Shown piece after piece: positions 27,311 through 37,171 of a stretch of 64,000 bases of DNA. The notes beneath the pieces were generated by a model. It was not told where the DNA came from. It ran no database searches and saw only the letters and a list, made by a program, of their open reading frames with translations. How positions within the stretch are numbered: the stretch's first letter is position 1; every line of letters starts with the position of its first letter. Made by a program: the position numbers and the translations under genes. Origin of the DNA: an uncultured Flavobacteriaceae bacterium (GTDB taxonomy: Bacteria > Bacteroidota > Bacteroidia > Flavobacteriales > Flavobacteriaceae); assembly GCA_947501845.1 (NCBI GenBank), contig CANMXP010000007.1, positions 87,381 to 151,380 of the forward strand. The letters are read 5' to 3'.

Positions 27311-28267
27311 ATGAAAAGAATTATTACAATAACATTAATACTATTACCTATATTAACTTTTGCCCAATCTAATAAGCTTTTTAGGAAAGCTATAAGAGAA
27401 ACTGATTTAAATGAAAAAATAAACCTTTTTACAAAAGCTCTAGAGTTAGATTCTAGAAATCTTGATGCCTATTTTTATCGTGGAATTGCTAAAAATGATA
27501 TAGGAGATTATCATGGTGCCATAGTTGATTATTCAAAAATAATTGTCTTGAATCCTGATGCAGATACTTACTACAATAGAGGAAATTCCAGATATAGCTT
27601 AAAAGATTTTATTGGTGCCAAAAACGATTATGGCAAAGCCTTCGAAATAGACTCCACCTTTATTGATGCCCTGTACAGTCTTGGATGCGTAAAATACGAT
27701 TTAGGCGAGTACCAAGATGCCATAAAAGATTTTAGTCGTGTTATAAAAGTTGTTCCCGACCAACCTAAAACCTATACATTGAGAGCTTCTGCCTATAAAG
27801 CCTTGAATGAGCCCAAAAAAGCACTAAAAGATTATTCTTTGGCCATTATAGCCGAACCAAGTGCTCATAACTTTTACAATAGAGGTGTATTTTATATGGA
27901 CATTAATTACTATCAAAAAGCCAATATCGATTTATCAACCGCATTAAGAATTAACAGAAATAACACTTTTGCATACTTTTACAGAGGCGCTTCTTATTTA
28001 TTATTAGGCAAGTACAACGGTGCTATTTCCGATTTTTCTACTGCTTTGAAATTTGATGCTACAGACTTTGATGCTCTTATTGGCTTAGCATTAACTTACT
28101 ACAAAATAGGTGATTTCCCTAATGCTAAATTGAATTTGCAAAAAGCAGAGTCTATATTATCTCCAGAAAAAAACATAGAAACCCTCGACTCGTTTGCTAA
28201 CACCTATTGGTTTCAAAATCAGTATTACTATTTCAATAATAATATAAAACCTTTATTAAAATTATAG
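27311..28267 (+). CDS. Exported TPR-repeat protein
   Basis: Start chosen at the ATG at 27311, which begins a signal peptide (ITITLILLPILTFAQ); an in-frame TTG at 27278 would place 11 residues before it. 318 residues, mostly tandem TPR units with recurring A-x-F-YRG and GDY-GAI-DYSK patterns, about seven repeats. Likely periplasmic protein-protein interaction role; partner unknown. Convergent with rsmG. Confidence 0.85.
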   Translation: MKRIITITLILLPILTFAQSNKLFRKAIRETDLNEKINLFTKALELDSRNLDAYFYRGIAKNDIGDYHGAIVDYSKIIVLNPDADTYYNRGNSRYSLKDFIGAKNDYGKAFEIDSTFIDALYSLGCVKYDLGEYQDAIKDFSRVIKVVPDQPKTYTLRASAYKALNEPKKALKDYSLAIIAEPSAHNFYNRGVFYMDINYYQKANIDLSTALRINRNNTFAYFYRGASYLLLGKYNGAISDFSTALKFDATDFDALIGLALTYYKIGDFPNAKLNLQKAESILSPEKNIETLDSFANTYWFQNQYYYFNNNIKPLLKL

Positions 28268-28300
28268 TAATCCCAGTTTTATAAGGAAAGGTATGAATTG

Positions 28301-28930
28301 TTAGCCCTTAAATTTTTGTGGCAAGTGTACCACTTTTTTAGTTTCAAAAAAGTTCTCGGTATAAAAATCACTTAAGTTGTATATAGAAGCTGTTTTGTAG
28401 TCTTTAAGTTCCTCACTTAAGTCCCCACCTTTTAAATACAAAATACCGTTTTTAAGATCATGCTTTTGTTCTTTAGCAACCCTTCCTTTCACCCAATGTA
28501 CAAAAGTCGGCATAGCAGCCACGGCACGGCTTACAACAAAGTCGTAAGTATCTTTAATTTCCTCTACGCGACTATGCGTTGTTTTTATATTGGTTACCCC
28601 TAAACCTTCAACAACCTCATTGACCACTTTTAATTTTTTAGCAATACTATCCACTAAATGAAAAGAACACTCAGGAAACAAAATAGCCAAAGGAACTCCT
28701 GGAAACCCTCCTCCAGTTCCTACATCAAGAATTTTGCTTCCTGTCTTAAATCTTAAAACCTTAGCGATAGCCAAAGAGTGTAGCACATGACGTAAATAAA
28801 GTTCGTCAATATCTTTACGGGACACCACATTAATCTTTAAATTCCAATCTTGGTATAGTGTTTCTAACTTTTCAAACTTTGAAATTTGATCTTCGGTTAG
28901 CTCTGGGAAATATTTTAAAACAAGCTCCAT
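28301..28930 (-). CDS. rsmG: 16S rRNA (guanine-527-N7) methyltransferase
   Basis: GidB/RsmG, 209 residues. SAM-binding KILDVGTGGGFPGVPLAI, then FHLVDSIAKKLKVV and YDFVVSRAVAAMPTFV are diagnostic. Cytoplasmic rRNA modification. A TATTTTTG box on the minus strand (28948-28955) lies 17 bp upstream of the start. Confidence 0.97.
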   Translation of the reverse strand: MELVLKYFPELTEDQISKFEKLETLYQDWNLKINVVSRKDIDELYLRHVLHSLAIAKVLRFKTGSKILDVGTGGGFPGVPLAILFPECSFHLVDSIAKKLKVVNEVVEGLGVTNIKTTHSRVEEIKDTYDFVVSRAVAAMPTFVHWVKGRVAKEQKHDLKNGILYLKGGDLSEELKDYKTASIYNLSDFYTENFFETKKVVHLPQKFKG

Positions 28931-29072
28931 AGGTGTTAAATTTTCAACAAAAATATACTTTTTCCATGCATATTTTTACAAAAAAACGTTATTACTTAAG
29001 TTGGTTTATACTTATCTTTGTCCGATATATAACAACTAGAATTTATTCCTTCTTATATTTTAAATTAATAGT

Positions 29073-30167
29073 ATGAGTAAAAATGCATTAACCTTTTCAA
29101 GAAATGATTCTGCTAAGTTTTTCAAAACACTTAACAAACGTGTTAATGACTACTTTAAAGACAACGATATAAAGCGTACAGGGAATTGGAAATTATACAC
29201 AAAAGCTGTTATTATGTTTTCATTACTTATTGTGCCTCTTGTATTGATCTTAACCGTTGATTTACCAACTTGGACTCAAGTTATTTTTATGATGATTGTG
29301 GGTGTGGGTATGGCAGGTGTTGGTATGAATGTAATGCATGATGCCAACCATGGTTCTTTTTCAAGTAAAAAATGGGTAAATAAATTAATGGGAAGCAGCA
29401 TTTATATCTTAGCTGGAAATGACTATAACTGGAAAGTACAACATAATGTTTTACATCATACGTATACGAATATACAAGGACATGATGAAGACATTGATGC
29501 TGGTAGAATTATACGTTTCTCAAAGCATACAAAATGGCTTAAAATTCATAAATACCAAAAATACTATGCATTCTTTTTATACGGTTTATTAACTGTAAAC
29601 TGGGCAATCACAACAGATTTCAAACAAACATTTGTTTATTTAAAAAGAAAATTATCTTATGGTAAGTTTCCCAACCCTGCAACACAATGGACCAAACTAA
29701 TTGTTGGTAAAATTATATATTATGCCATCTGGGTTGTTTTACCTCTAGTTTTAGGTTTTACTTGGTGGCAAGTTTTAATAGGGTTCTTTATCATGCACTA
29801 TACGGCTGGAATTATTTTAAGTGTTATTTTTCAACTAGCACATGTTATGCCTAATACAGAAATGCCTTTACCCGATGAAAATGGTAATATGAAAAACACA
29901 TGGGCTATCCATCAATTGTTTACAACATCTAATTTTTCGCCTAAAAGCTGGTTAGTAGAATTCTATACAGGAGGGTTAAACCGACAAGTTGAGCATCATT
30001 TATTTGCTCAAATTAGCCATATTCACTATAACAGAATAGCGAAAATCGTTAAACAAACTGCTAAAGAATTTAGTTTACCCTATAACGAATATGAGACGAT
30101 TTGGGAAGCTATATATGAGCATTATAACCAACTTAAGGTATTGGGCAAAAAACCTAGTTTAGCTTAA
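29073..30167 (+). CDS. Membrane fatty acid desaturase (acyl-CoA/lipid)
   Basis: 364 residues. Three His boxes ligate the di-iron centre: HDANH (89-93), HNVLHH (124-129) and QVEHH (305-309). Hydrophobic pairs around residues 45-90 and 165-255 cross the membrane. Belongs to the linoleoyl-CoA/delta-type desaturases; position specificity is not readable. Likely involved in membrane fluidity. A TATCTTTG box at 29013-29020 lies upstream. Confidence 0.93.
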   Translation: MSKNALTFSRNDSAKFFKTLNKRVNDYFKDNDIKRTGNWKLYTKAVIMFSLLIVPLVLILTVDLPTWTQVIFMMIVGVGMAGVGMNVMHDANHGSFSSKKWVNKLMGSSIYILAGNDYNWKVQHNVLHHTYTNIQGHDEDIDAGRIIRFSKHTKWLKIHKYQKYYAFFLYGLLTVNWAITTDFKQTFVYLKRKLSYGKFPNPATQWTKLIVGKIIYYAIWVVLPLVLGFTWWQVLIGFFIMHYTAGIILSVIFQLAHVMPNTEMPLPDENGNMKNTWAIHQLFTTSNFSPKSWLVEFYTGGLNRQVEHHLFAQISHIHYNRIAKIVKQTAKEFSLPYNEYETIWEAIYEHYNQLKVLGKKPSLA

Positions 30168-30205
30168 AAAATCACATTTTTACTTCAATACAACACATAT
30201 AAAAA

Positions 30206-31390
30206 ATGAATTTATTATCAGATAGAATTTTAAACATGTCTACGTCTGCCACTTTAGCTATGGCAGCAAAAGCAAGAGAACTTAGAGGCGAAGGAAAAGA
30301 CATTATTGGCTTAAGCCTTGGTGAACCAGACTTTAATACTCCCGATTTCATTAAAGATGCTGCCATTCAAGCTATAAACGACAATTACAATTCATACTCT
30401 CCAGTTGATGGATATGTCGAATTAAAACAAGCTATTATTACCAAATTCAAACGTGATAATAACCTAACATATACCTTACCTCAAGTTGTTGTCTCAACAG
30501 GTGCCAAACAATGTTTAGCTAATATTGCTGGAGTGATGCTAAACAAAGGGGATGAAGTTCTTTTACCTTGCCCTTACTGGGTGAGCTATTCTGATATAGT
30601 TAAATTGAACGATGGGGTTCCTGTAGAAGTTAAAACATCTATTGATACCGATTTCAAAATGACGCCAGAGCAACTTGAAGCAGCTATTACACCAAACACT
30701 AAAATGATGTGGTTTAGTTCGCCTTGTAACCCAAGTGGATCTGTATATAGCAGAGAAGAATTAAGAGCGCTTGCCGATGTATTGGTTAAATATCCAAACA
30801 TATATGTAGTTTCAGATGAAATATACGAGCATATAAACTATGGAAAAGGTCATGCTAGTATGGCTGAATTCGATGACATGTACGATCGTACTATTACCGT
30901 AAATGGTGTCTCTAAGGCATTTGCTATGACGGGATGGCGTATTGGTTTTATTGGCGCTCCAGAAAAAATAGCGCGTGCTTGCAACAAAATGCAGGGTCAA
31001 ATTACCAGTGGTGCCAACTGTATTGCTCAACAAGCAGTTATCACAGCACTTAATGCTGAGCCTAGCAAAGTACAATATATGATTGATGAATTTAAAGTGC
31101 GTCGCGATTTAGTACTTGGATTGTTGGATGATATTGAAGGGTTTAATTCAAATACTCCAGAGGGTGCTTTTTATGTGTTCCCAGATATTTCTTATTACTT
31201 CGGAAAAACATTACGAGGCAAAACCATAAATAATGCTACAGATTTTTCTTTGTATTTATTGGAAGAAGCTCTCGTTGCTACTGTAACGGGTGATGCATTT
31301 GGTAACCCAAATTGTATTCGTATTTCTTATGCTGCATCTCAAAAACAAATTATTGAAGCTATTAAGAGAATTAAAGAGGTCGTAAGTTAA
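30206..31390 (+). CDS. Class I/II PLP-dependent aminotransferase (aspartate aminotransferase type)
   Basis: 394 residues. K237 in GVSKAFAMTGWRIG forms the PLP Schiff base; SLGEPDFNTP, SSPCNPSG and VSDEIYEHI are family blocks, and RISYA carries the carboxylate-binding Arg. Most likely aspartate:2-oxoglutarate aminotransferase of the Ib subgroup. 38 bp after the desaturase, perhaps co-transcribed, ending at a terminator. Confidence 0.93.
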   Translation: MNLLSDRILNMSTSATLAMAAKARELRGEGKDIIGLSLGEPDFNTPDFIKDAAIQAINDNYNSYSPVDGYVELKQAIITKFKRDNNLTYTLPQVVVSTGAKQCLANIAGVMLNKGDEVLLPCPYWVSYSDIVKLNDGVPVEVKTSIDTDFKMTPEQLEAAITPNTKMMWFSSPCNPSGSVYSREELRALADVLVKYPNIYVVSDEIYEHINYGKGHASMAEFDDMYDRTITVNGVSKAFAMTGWRIGFIGAPEKIARACNKMQGQITSGANCIAQQAVITALNAEPSKVQYMIDEFKVRRDLVLGLLDDIEGFNSNTPEGAFYVFPDISYYFGKTLRGKTINNATDFSLYLLEEALVATVTGDAFGNPNCIRISYAASQKQIIEAIKRIKEVVS

Positions 31391-31420
31391 AATAATAATA
31401 AATAACTTTATAAATATTAG

Positions 31421-31452
31421 AAAGCCACTGATTTAATTAGTGGCTTTTTTAT
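31421..31452 (+). terminator. Terminator after the aminotransferase
   Basis: AAAGCCACT (31421-31429), 9-nt loop, AGTGGCTTT (31439-31447) with T tail. Confidence 0.9.
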
Positions 31453-31498
31453 ATGGTAAATACATGTAACTCCACGCAACAGAAATAATAAAATCACG

Positions 31499-31762
31499 TT
31501 AAATAAAATAATAAACGGTTAAAATTAAAGTTAAACACAATACTCCAAATAATAGCATCTGTTTTATTCTATCCTCTCTATTTTCTTTACGAAGCCTTTC
31601 TTTAATTTCCTTTATTTGTTCTGGAGTAGCTTCGGGGAATTCCGCTAGTTTAACATTTGAATAGCTACCACCTAAAGCGCCTTTTTCTTTTCTTTTAGAT
31701 ACAAGGCTTCTATTATTTTTTAAAGAATTAATAGCAGCCATCATCGCTCCTTCTCCGCCCAT
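31499..31762 (-). CDS. Small single-pass membrane protein
   Basis: 87 residues: a charged N-terminal part (SLVSKRKEKGALGGSYSN, then TPEQIKEIKERLRKENRE) and one C-terminal transmembrane helix (MLLFGVLCLTLILTVYYF), so tail-anchored. Not recognised beyond a flavobacterial conserved hypothetical. Function unknown. Confidence 0.6.
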   Translation of the reverse strand: MGGEGAMMAAINSLKNNRSLVSKRKEKGALGGSYSNVKLAEFPEATPEQIKEIKERLRKENREDRIKQMLLFGVLCLTLILTVYYFI

Positions 31763-32000
31763 AGTTTTCTAAGTATTAAAATTGATATTGTGTTGAAATA
31801 TATCCAACACATTTAAAGTTGTAACAAAAAATTGACTGCTCAATAAAACTTGTTTATCGAAATTCAATTCAAAAAAATATAAAAGATTATTTTGAGGTTA
31901 GCCCAAAAGATCATCAGTTAACAATCGTAAAAAAGCTGCTTTATATATATGTAGTATTTTTTACGAAAATGTTACATCCTATTATAAAAAGTATCTTTAC

Positions 32001-32258
32001 TTAGGAAAATATTGCAATGATAATAGTAGTAAAAGCAGATATTTTCAGAATAGTTTCTGCACCCGAAGTAAATTTATATCGGCTATTTTTTAAACGTTGT
32101 TTAACTCCAAAAAGAGATTGTGAAGTTATGTTATTTAAATTCTTTCTTACTAATTTCTTATAGTTAGAATTTAATATGCCTTCTGGCTTGGTATGCTCCA
32201 AAAATGAATTGGGTTCAGGTAATGGTTCTAAATCTTGATCTGTTAATAATAATTCCAT
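32001..32258 (-). CDS. Small hypothetical protein with C-terminal hydrophobic segment
   Basis: 85 residues; acidic N-terminus (LLLTDQDLEPLPEPNSFLEH), a basic middle, and a short hydrophobic C-terminal stretch (ISAFTTIIIAIFS). No family recognised. The reality of the gene is only moderately supported. A TATATTTG box on the minus strand at 32331-32338 could be its promoter. Confidence 0.45.
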   Translation of the reverse strand: MELLLTDQDLEPLPEPNSFLEHTKPEGILNSNYKKLVRKNLNNITSQSLFGVKQRLKNSRYKFTSGAETILKISAFTTIIIAIFS

Positions 32259-32429
32259 AATAATATTTTTAATTGGTTTATATAAGGAAGACGTTTGAAC
32301 TTCAAAATTGTTACATCACCTATTTACAAACAAATATATTTATAAGTTTTTTAAGGGTAATTACTAAACATTTATTGACGTACTAAATATAGTTTCACGT
32401 GAGTATTATTAGGAATAAAATCTTATTGT

Positions 32430-32519
32430 AAAAAGAGCCACTGATAACTCAGTGGCTCGCATAACAACCTTTTGCTTAAAGAATGGTAGTCAATATAATA
32501 GCCCCTATTGCCCATTAAT
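32430..32519 (-). ncRNA. Candidate small RNA with own promoter and terminator
   Basis: Read on the minus strand, a -33 TTG (32552-32554) and a near-consensus TACTTTG box (32523-32529) with 22-bp spacing are followed by a foldable body. There AATGG and CAATA (32516-32506) pair with TATTG and CCATT (32495-32482). A perfect 10-bp hairpin GAGCCACTGA/TCAGTGGCTC (32458-32435) and TTTTT come next. There is no ORF on this strand, and the terminator has no T run on the plus strand. About 90 nt. Identity unknown; could be a known flavobacterial RNA family. Confidence 0.55.
32435..32458 (-). terminator. Strong minus-strand terminator hairpin
   Basis: Perfect 10-bp stem with a 4-nt loop, followed on the minus strand by TTTTTAC. 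No protein gene on the minus strand ends here, which points to the sRNA. Confidence 0.85.
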
Positions 32520-32652
32520 AAGCAAAGTACAAATGAATACTTTTTATTTATCAATTTATTGCGGTTTTCCCACATATTTTGATTACATTAAAGCTGACTA
32601 CAAAAAACAATCTATATTTTTGAAAGTCGAACTAAAAAATAATTCCCTCAGC

Positions 32653-33309
32653 ATGAACAAAATAAGCATTAACCTACTTATTATTGAAGATTCTGCTATT
32701 ATAGCTAATGCTTATAAAAACATACTAAATGAGATAGTAAATGTAACCTTTAATGTAACCTTTGCTAAAAATTGTGATGAGGCCATACACAAAATTCAGC
32801 GAATTAAAACACAAATAGTACTTCTAGATCTTCAACTCCCTATTTCAAAAAACGAACGTTTTATTTGTGGTGAAGATTTGGGGCTTTTAATAAGAAAAGG
32901 GTCACCAGACACAAAAATATTAGTTTTAACATCTATTACTGACCAAACCAGAATTCAGAATATTATTAATGAAATTCATCCAGAAGGTTTTATGATTAAG
33001 TCTGATATTGATGGTATTGATCTAAAAAATGCCATTATAGACACTTTAAAGGGAAAAACATATTACAGTAAAACCATTGAAGGTTATACCCGTAAAACAT
33101 ATGCCAATAGAATAACGATTGATGATCTTGACAGACAAATTTTATATCATTTATCAATGGGTGAAAAAACTAAAGATCTTTCCAATTATATTCCATTATC
33201 AACCAGAGCTATTGAAGTAAGAAAAACGAAGTTAAAAACCCTATTAGATACTAAAAACAAAGAGAATTTCAATCTGGTAAAAGAAGCAAAAAAATTAGGT
33301 TTTATTTAA
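32653..33309 (+). CDS. Two-component response regulator, REC plus HTH
   Basis: Start placed at the ATG at 32653 (MNKISINLLIIEDSAIIANA) because the 67 codons in frame upstream look non-coding and run into the sRNA region. 218 residues. REC domain with IIED acidic pocket, phospho-acceptor Asp in VLLDLQLP and VLTSIT. The C-terminal LuxR-like HTH is unusual in having LDRQILYHLSMGEKTKDLSN and IPLSTRAIEVRKTKLK, as in Bacteroidota response regulators. No sensor kinase adjoins. Confidence 0.85.
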   Translation: MNKISINLLIIEDSAIIANAYKNILNEIVNVTFNVTFAKNCDEAIHKIQRIKTQIVLLDLQLPISKNERFICGEDLGLLIRKGSPDTKILVLTSITDQTRIQNIINEIHPEGFMIKSDIDGIDLKNAIIDTLKGKTYYSKTIEGYTRKTYANRITIDDLDRQILYHLSMGEKTKDLSNYIPLSTRAIEVRKTKLKTLLDTKNKENFNLVKEAKKLGFI

Positions 33310-33321
33310 CCATATACCACA

Positions 33322-34815
33322 TTATCTATTACGCCAAAAGAAAGGTGTAAACAAAATAAGCACTGTAAATAGTTCTAAACGACCAATAAGCATTAAAAAA
33401 GACGCCCACCATTGTGCCAACGAAGGCAAAGCCGAATAATTATTTACAGGTCCAAAATCACCAAGAGCAGGTCCTACATTCCCCAAACTGGAAGCCGCTA
33501 ATCCTATTGCCGACTTAAAATCTATTTCAAACATAGAAAAACCTAAGGCTCCAATAATAAAAGATAACATATAGAGAATAAAAAAGCCCAAGATATTAAA
33601 TACAATATCTCCAGAAATAGCTCTTTTGTTATAACGAACAGGTAAAATAGCATTAGGGTGTAACGTTCGTTTAAATTCTAAAAATCCGTTTTTTATCAAT
33701 ATTAAATGACGTACCACTTTTACACCTCCTGAAGTACTTCCTGCCGATCCTCCCAAAAACATAAGACCAAAAAAGAAAACCATTAAGAAAGGCGTCCACA
33801 TGGTATAATCGGCTGTCACAAAACCTGTAGTCGTAATAATAGCCAATACTTGAAACAGTGAATGCCTAAAAGCACTTTCAGCTTCTCCCCAAACCATAGG
33901 GTGTACAATCGAAGATGCAGAAATATCTGCTCTAAAATATATAATAACAGCAGCTATTAATGTAAAAATGCCTATAAATTTAAAGTATAATTTAAACTCT
34001 TCATCATTAATTATTTTTTGAACTTTCCCCTTAAAAGCAAAATAACTTAAAACAAAATTAGTACCAGCCAAAAACATAAATAATATAATAATGTATTGTA
34101 TTATAGGTTCTCCGTTCCAATAGGCTACACTAGCATTCTTAGTCGAAAAACCACCTGTAGACAATGTACATAATGAATGGTTTATAGCATCAAAAAATGA
34201 CATACCTGCTACACTAAGCAGTAAGGTCTCCGCTGCAGTGTACCCAAAATATATAAGCCATAGACGTTTAGCAGTATCAGTAATCCTAGGGTGTAATTTA
34301 TCGGCACTTGGTCCTGGAGCTTCGGCCGCAAAAAGCTGCATCCCTCCAATCCCCAATAAAGGCAAAATAGCAATTGCTAAAACGATAATGCCCATGCCTC
34401 CTATCCAATGCGTTAAACTGCGCCAAAACAAAACACCTTTAGGTACAGCTTCAATATCATTTAAAATTGAAGCCCCAGTGGTAGTATAGCCAGACATGGT
34501 TTCAAAAAAAGCATTAGTAAAGCTTGGAATACTTTGAGTTAGTACATAGGGTAAGGTACCAGAAAGCGCCATAATGATCCAACCAAAAGAAACGACAATA
34601 TAGCCTTCACGCTTATTCATCTCTTTTTTATGATGCCTTGTAAACACCATAGCTAAAAGACCAGCGATTAAAGTGAATATACCAGATAAGAATAATTGAA
34701 ATGTAACACCATCTTTGTAAAGAAAACTTATCAGGGCAGATACTAGCATGAAGCCGCCGTTAAACAGCAATAGCAACCCTAAGAAATGAAAAATTATTTT
34801 AAAATTTAATTTCAT
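33322..34815 (-). CDS. trkH: TrkH-family potassium uptake protein
   Basis: 497 residues, membrane potassium (or K+/Na+) channel-like subunit. Repeated pore loops are visible: FETMSGYTTTGASI, LCTLSTGGFSTKNAS, ITTTGFVTADY and ASSLGNVGPALGDFGP, plus GSAGSTSGGVKVVR. Lies 14 bp after trkA, forming a trkAH operon. Confidence 0.95.
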   Translation of the reverse strand: MKLNFKIIFHFLGLLLLFNGGFMLVSALISFLYKDGVTFQLFLSGIFTLIAGLLAMVFTRHHKKEMNKREGYIVVSFGWIIMALSGTLPYVLTQSIPSFTNAFFETMSGYTTTGASILNDIEAVPKGVLFWRSLTHWIGGMGIIVLAIAILPLLGIGGMQLFAAEAPGPSADKLHPRITDTAKRLWLIYFGYTAAETLLLSVAGMSFFDAINHSLCTLSTGGFSTKNASVAYWNGEPIIQYIIILFMFLAGTNFVLSYFAFKGKVQKIINDEEFKLYFKFIGIFTLIAAVIIYFRADISASSIVHPMVWGEAESAFRHSLFQVLAIITTTGFVTADYTMWTPFLMVFFFGLMFLGGSAGSTSGGVKVVRHLILIKNGFLEFKRTLHPNAILPVRYNKRAISGDIVFNILGFFILYMLSFIIGALGFSMFEIDFKSAIGLAASSLGNVGPALGDFGPVNNYSALPSLAQWWASFLMLIGRLELFTVLILFTPFFWRNR

Positions 34816-34829
34816 CCTACAAATTCATC

Positions 34830-36179
34830 TTAGCGAAATAACTTTTCAACACCTTTAATTGATTTCAATAAACTACAAACTACAACGCGATCGCCCTCTC
34901 TAATTTTAAAATCTCCAAGTGCAATAACACCTAACCCATTTCTAATAACACCTCCAATAATAGCCGACCTTGGAAAATCAACATCCTTAATATATTTATT
35001 GCAAATTGCCGAAGTTGGTTTTACTTCAAACTCTAACAATTCAGCATTCATATTACTAAGCTTTGTCATGGCAACAACCTCACCTTTTCTTATATATCTA
35101 AAAATATTATTTGCTGCCAGTAACTTTTTGTTTATTAATGTTTCAATACCAACCGAATGAGATAATTCAAAATAGTCCATGTTTTCAACCAAAGCAACCG
35201 TTTTTTTAACTCCTTTTGATTTGGCTACTAGACAAGACATGATATTTGTTTCAGAATTACCTGCCACAGCTATAAAAGCATCCATATCACTAATATTCTC
35301 TTCATCTAGTAAATCAACATTACGGCCATCGCTATGAATCACTAAAACGTTTGGTAAATCGTCCGCAATCTCAAATGCACGTTCTTTATCTTCTTCAAAA
35401 AGTTTTACGTTAAACCCTTTATCGCTTAAATCTCTTGCAGATTTATAACCAATTTGACTGCCTCCCAGAATCATGACATTCTTTATCTCACTGTTTGATT
35501 TTCCCGTGAGTCTACAGAGTTCTTCTGCTCCTCCCTCTGAAGTAACAAATACAACATTATCTCCTCTTTTAAATTCTGTGCTACCTCTTGGGATGATTGT
35601 ATATTGCGTACCAAATCGCTGGATTGCAATAGGCACAAAATGTATTTCTGGGAATATTTTCGCTGCCTCTTTAACTGTTTTACCAACAAATGAAGCCGAT
35701 CTGGATAATGTTAAACCAACCATGGTAAGTGCTCCTCCTTCAAACTCGTAAGTATCATTAAAAGACGATTGTTTTAAAGACAATTTAATCTCTGCCGCAG
35801 CTAAAGCTTCTGGAGAGATTAATTCATCAATACCAAACTTAGTAAAACCAACCTCATCCTTATAGTTTATAAATTCGGTATTAGAAATCCTGGCAATGGT
35901 TCGTTTAGCACCTAATTGCTTTGCCAATACACATACTGTGATATTTGTTGTTTCAATAGCCGTAACAGCAATAAACAAATCACAATTATTTACTCGGGCT
36001 TCTTTTAAAATGGAAATTGAAGTGGTGTCTCCTTTTATAACTTTAATATCTAAATGGGTATCGGCGTAAGCCAAACTTTCTTTATCTATATCTATTAGTG
36101 TTATTTCTTGAGACTCGTAAGACAATAACTTTGCTAAATGAAATCCAACTTCACCAGCACCAGCAATGATTATTTTCAT
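34830..36179 (-). CDS. trkA: Trk potassium transporter regulatory subunit TrkA
   Basis: 449 residues with two RCK_N/RCK_C units: the first Rossmann motif IIAGAGEVGFHLAKLL at the N-terminus and the second VMILGGSQIGYKSA at about residue 232. Binds NAD(H)/nucleotides at the membrane and gates TrkH, encoded directly downstream. Confidence 0.96.
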   Translation of the reverse strand: MKIIIAGAGEVGFHLAKLLSYESQEITLIDIDKESLAYADTHLDIKVIKGDTTSISILKEARVNNCDLFIAVTAIETTNITVCVLAKQLGAKRTIARISNTEFINYKDEVGFTKFGIDELISPEALAAAEIKLSLKQSSFNDTYEFEGGALTMVGLTLSRSASFVGKTVKEAAKIFPEIHFVPIAIQRFGTQYTIIPRGSTEFKRGDNVVFVTSEGGAEELCRLTGKSNSEIKNVMILGGSQIGYKSARDLSDKGFNVKLFEEDKERAFEIADDLPNVLVIHSDGRNVDLLDEENISDMDAFIAVAGNSETNIMSCLVAKSKGVKKTVALVENMDYFELSHSVGIETLINKKLLAANNIFRYIRKGEVVAMTKLSNMNAELLEFEVKPTSAICNKYIKDVDFPRSAIIGGVIRNGLGVIALGDFKIREGDRVVVCSLLKSIKGVEKLFR

Positions 36180-36440
36180 TATTCGATTATCATAAAAAGT
36201 ACAGCAAATATACTATAAAATACATATTGCCACATGAGATATTATAAATATAATATTTGCAAACGTATTTGATTCATGCTTTTTTTAAAGCTTATATTTT
36301 CTCAGATAGTATTTATTTTAATAATTTTGACCAACATCACCTACTTAGAGAAGTCATTTAAACCACTTCGGTTTATTTTGCCTTAAATTAATATATTAAA
36401 GTAAAAATAAATTATGTAGGTTTGCCAAAAAATTACAGCA

Positions 36441-37166
36441 TTGTCGAAAATTAAACCCTACAAAAACAGTGATTTAGGCAAAAAAGAGCAGGTCACTAAA
36501 ATGTTTGATACTATTTCTAAGGATTACGATGGTTTAAATCGTGTTATTTCTTTTGGAATAGATATTAAATGGCGTAAAAAGGTGGTGAAAATTGTTAAAG
36601 AAAGTACCCCAGAAACGATCTTAGATATTGCTACAGGGACTGGAGATTTAGCCATTAACCTTTCTGAAACCAACGCTTCTAAAATTATTGGTTTAGATAT
36701 TAGTAGCGGTATGTTAGAAATTGGTAAGGAAAAAATTAAGAAAAAGTCTTTAGAGTCTAGAATAGATATGGTTTTAGGCGATAGCGAAAACATGCCTTTT
36801 GAAGATAATTCTTTTGATGCCATTACCGTAGCCTTTGGTGTAAGGAATTTTGAAACCCTTGAAAATGGTTTAAAAGAAATTTTTAGAGTCTTAAAACCTG
36901 AGGGGACTTTTGTTATATTGGAAACATCTATTCCTTCTAAAACACCATATAAACAGGGCTATAAGTTTTACACTAAAAATATTTTGCCTCTTATTGGAAA
37001 ACTATTTTCAAAAGATAGAAGTGCTTACAAATACCTGTGCGAATCTGCCTCAGTTTTTCCTTATGGAGAAGCTTTGAACAATATTTTACGTAAAATTGGG
37101 TTTATTAATGTTGAAGATTTTCCACAAACTTTTGGCGTGGCAACAATTTACAAATCATCTAAGTAA
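36441..37166 (+). CDS. ubiE: Demethylmenaquinone methyltransferase (UbiE/MenG)
   Basis: 241 residues, TTG start giving [18 protein letters not shown] motif [30 protein letters not shown] and [14 protein letters not shown] are diagnostic. Final methylation of menaquinone, the quinone of Bacteroidota respiration and the likely NQR substrate. A TAGGTTTG box at 36417-36424 lies just upstream. porT follows after 5 bp. Confidence 0.96.
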   Translation: MSKIKPYKNSDLGKKEQVTKMFDTISKDYDGLNRVISFGIDIKWRKKVVKIVKESTPETILDIATGTGDLAINLSETNASKIIGLDISSGMLEIGKEKIKKKSLESRIDMVLGDSENMPFEDNSFDAITVAFGVRNFETLENGLKEIFRVLKPEGTFVILETSIPSKTPYKQGYKFYTKNILPLIGKLFSKDRSAYKYLCESASVFPYGEALNNILRKIGFINVEDFPQTFGVATIYKSSK

Positions 37167-37171
37167 TAAAT

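Noticed and set aside
32452..32652. N-terminal 67-codon extension of the response regulator
   Set aside because: Starts within the sRNA terminator hairpin with a GTG; the REC domain begins at the ATG at 32653 and the extension has no domain.
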